A stretch of DNA of 15,055 nt, taken from positions 1-15,055 of the forward strand of contig CAJGCS010000009.1 of assembly GCA_904501965.1 (NCBI GenBank). The letters run 5' to 3'. The translations under genes and the position numbers were made by a program. Shown here piece by piece: positions 14,550-15,055 of this stretch. This DNA comes from an uncultured Bacilli bacterium (GTDB taxonomy: Bacteria; Bacillota_I; Bacilli_A; ML615J-28; CAG-313). Under the pieces are notes generated by a model. It worked only from the letters and a program-made list of their open reading frames with translations, made no database searches and was not told the DNA's origin. The stretch's first letter is position 1, and each line of letters starts with the position of its first letter.

Positions 14550-15055
14550 TTACATTATGTTTTTAATGTTCTTTGCAATATACTCAAGAAGTGGAATTAT
14601 CTTCGAATATTCCATTCTTGTTGGCCCAAAAATCGAAATTGCACCTTTATGTCCATTACTACTTTCATAAGGTACAGTAATAACAGTACAATCTTGCAAT
14701 GCTTTAATTTCATTTTCTTGACCAATTCTAACGCTAATTCCAGAATCGTCAAGTTTTACAACTTTTAAAATTTCTTTCTTTTCAATTGCATCAAATAAAT
14801 CTTTAACTTTATCAATATCTTGGAATTCAGGTTGTCTTAAAATATTTGATTGACCTGAAATATGATATTTATCTGCAGCCATTTCTTGGAAAGCCGAAAC
14901 AATTGCATTAACTAGATCTTCACGATATCTCATGAAATCCATAATTTCTTCATTGTTTAGTTCGTCTTTTAATTTTTGATCAATTTCACTAACATAACAA
15001 TTATGTAAAATTTCATCTAAAATATTGACAACTCTTTCAATTTCTTTAAAACTTA
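14550..15055 (-). CDS. hrcA: Heat-inducible transcription repressor HrcA, 5' end outside window
   Basis: The frame is open from the window edge to TAA at 14552-14550, giving about the last 168 residues of a protein normally near 340. An internal ATG at 14942 is not the start: reading upstream the frame continues as SFKEIERVVNILDEIL and further, without a stop. Landmarks of the C-terminal HrcA domain are LRQPEFQDIDKVKDLFDAIE, VRIGQENE and the closing GAISIFGPTRMEYSKIIPLLEYIA. HrcA represses class I heat-shock genes by binding the CIRCE inverted repeat, with GroEL helping its activity. The winged-helix DNA-binding part and any CIRCE element lie beyond the window. Its place before grpE-dnaK-dnaJ supports autoregulation of this operon. 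Confidence 0.95.
   Translation of the reverse strand, partial: SFKEIERVVNILDEILHNCYVSEIDQKLKDELNNEEIMDFMRYREDLVNAIVSAFQEMAADKYHISGQSNILRQPEFQDIDKVKDLFDAIEKKEILKVVKLDDSGISVRIGQENEIKALQDCTVITVPYESSNGHKGAISIFGPTRMEYSKIIPLLEYIAKNIKNIM

Noticed and set aside
14550..14942. HrcA as a short complete 130-residue protein starting at 14942
   Set aside because: The same frame stays open upstream to the window end at 15055 and encodes sequence consistent with HrcA, so this is an internal Met of a gene cut by the window.
1..15055. Mycoplasma genetic code (TGA as Trp)
   Set aside because: Tryptophan codons in the genes are TGG, and all genes read through cleanly with the standard bacterial code.

Overview
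The window is AT-rich and every gene lies on the minus strand. Nine stop codons are visible and all are TAA; tryptophan is written TGG, so there is no sign of the mycoplasma code. DnaK has a 607-residue, Gram-positive-like length. Gene order and protein content point to a low-GC Bacillota/Bacilli relative, possibly an uncultured gut lineage near Erysipelotrichales, RF39 or Acholeplasmatales. That placement is inference.

Read in the direction of transcription (high to low coordinates), the first block is the class I heat-shock operon: hrcA (5' end outside the window), grpE, dnaK and dnaJ, with gaps of 10 to 35 bases. It closes with a near-perfect rho-independent terminator whose stem overlaps the dnaJ stop codon.

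The second block holds two genes for predicted lipoproteins, each with its own extended -10 promoter. One is an N-acetylmuramoyl-L-alanine amidase with Ig-like and InlB-type repeat domains. The other is a 1474-residue multi-repeat surface protein ending in a strong terminator. Its most notable part is a helical module inserted inside three of its InlB/Flg_new repeats, with a recurring Y-x-A-K-W-x-W motif.

The third block is a tightly packed unit of housekeeping genes: rsmE (16S rRNA U1498 methyltransferase), mtaB (tRNA methylthiotransferase), a CshB-like DEAD-box RNA helicase and nfo (endonuclease IV, 3' part outside the window). The last three junctions overlap by one base or are separated by one base, suggesting translational coupling.

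In Bacillus and relatives the usual order is hrcA-grpE-dnaK-dnaJ-prmA-rsmE-mtaB. Here prmA is absent and the two lipoprotein genes occupy its place. No intergenic stretch exceeds about 150 bases. I see no RNA genes, CRISPR arrays or insertion sequences.
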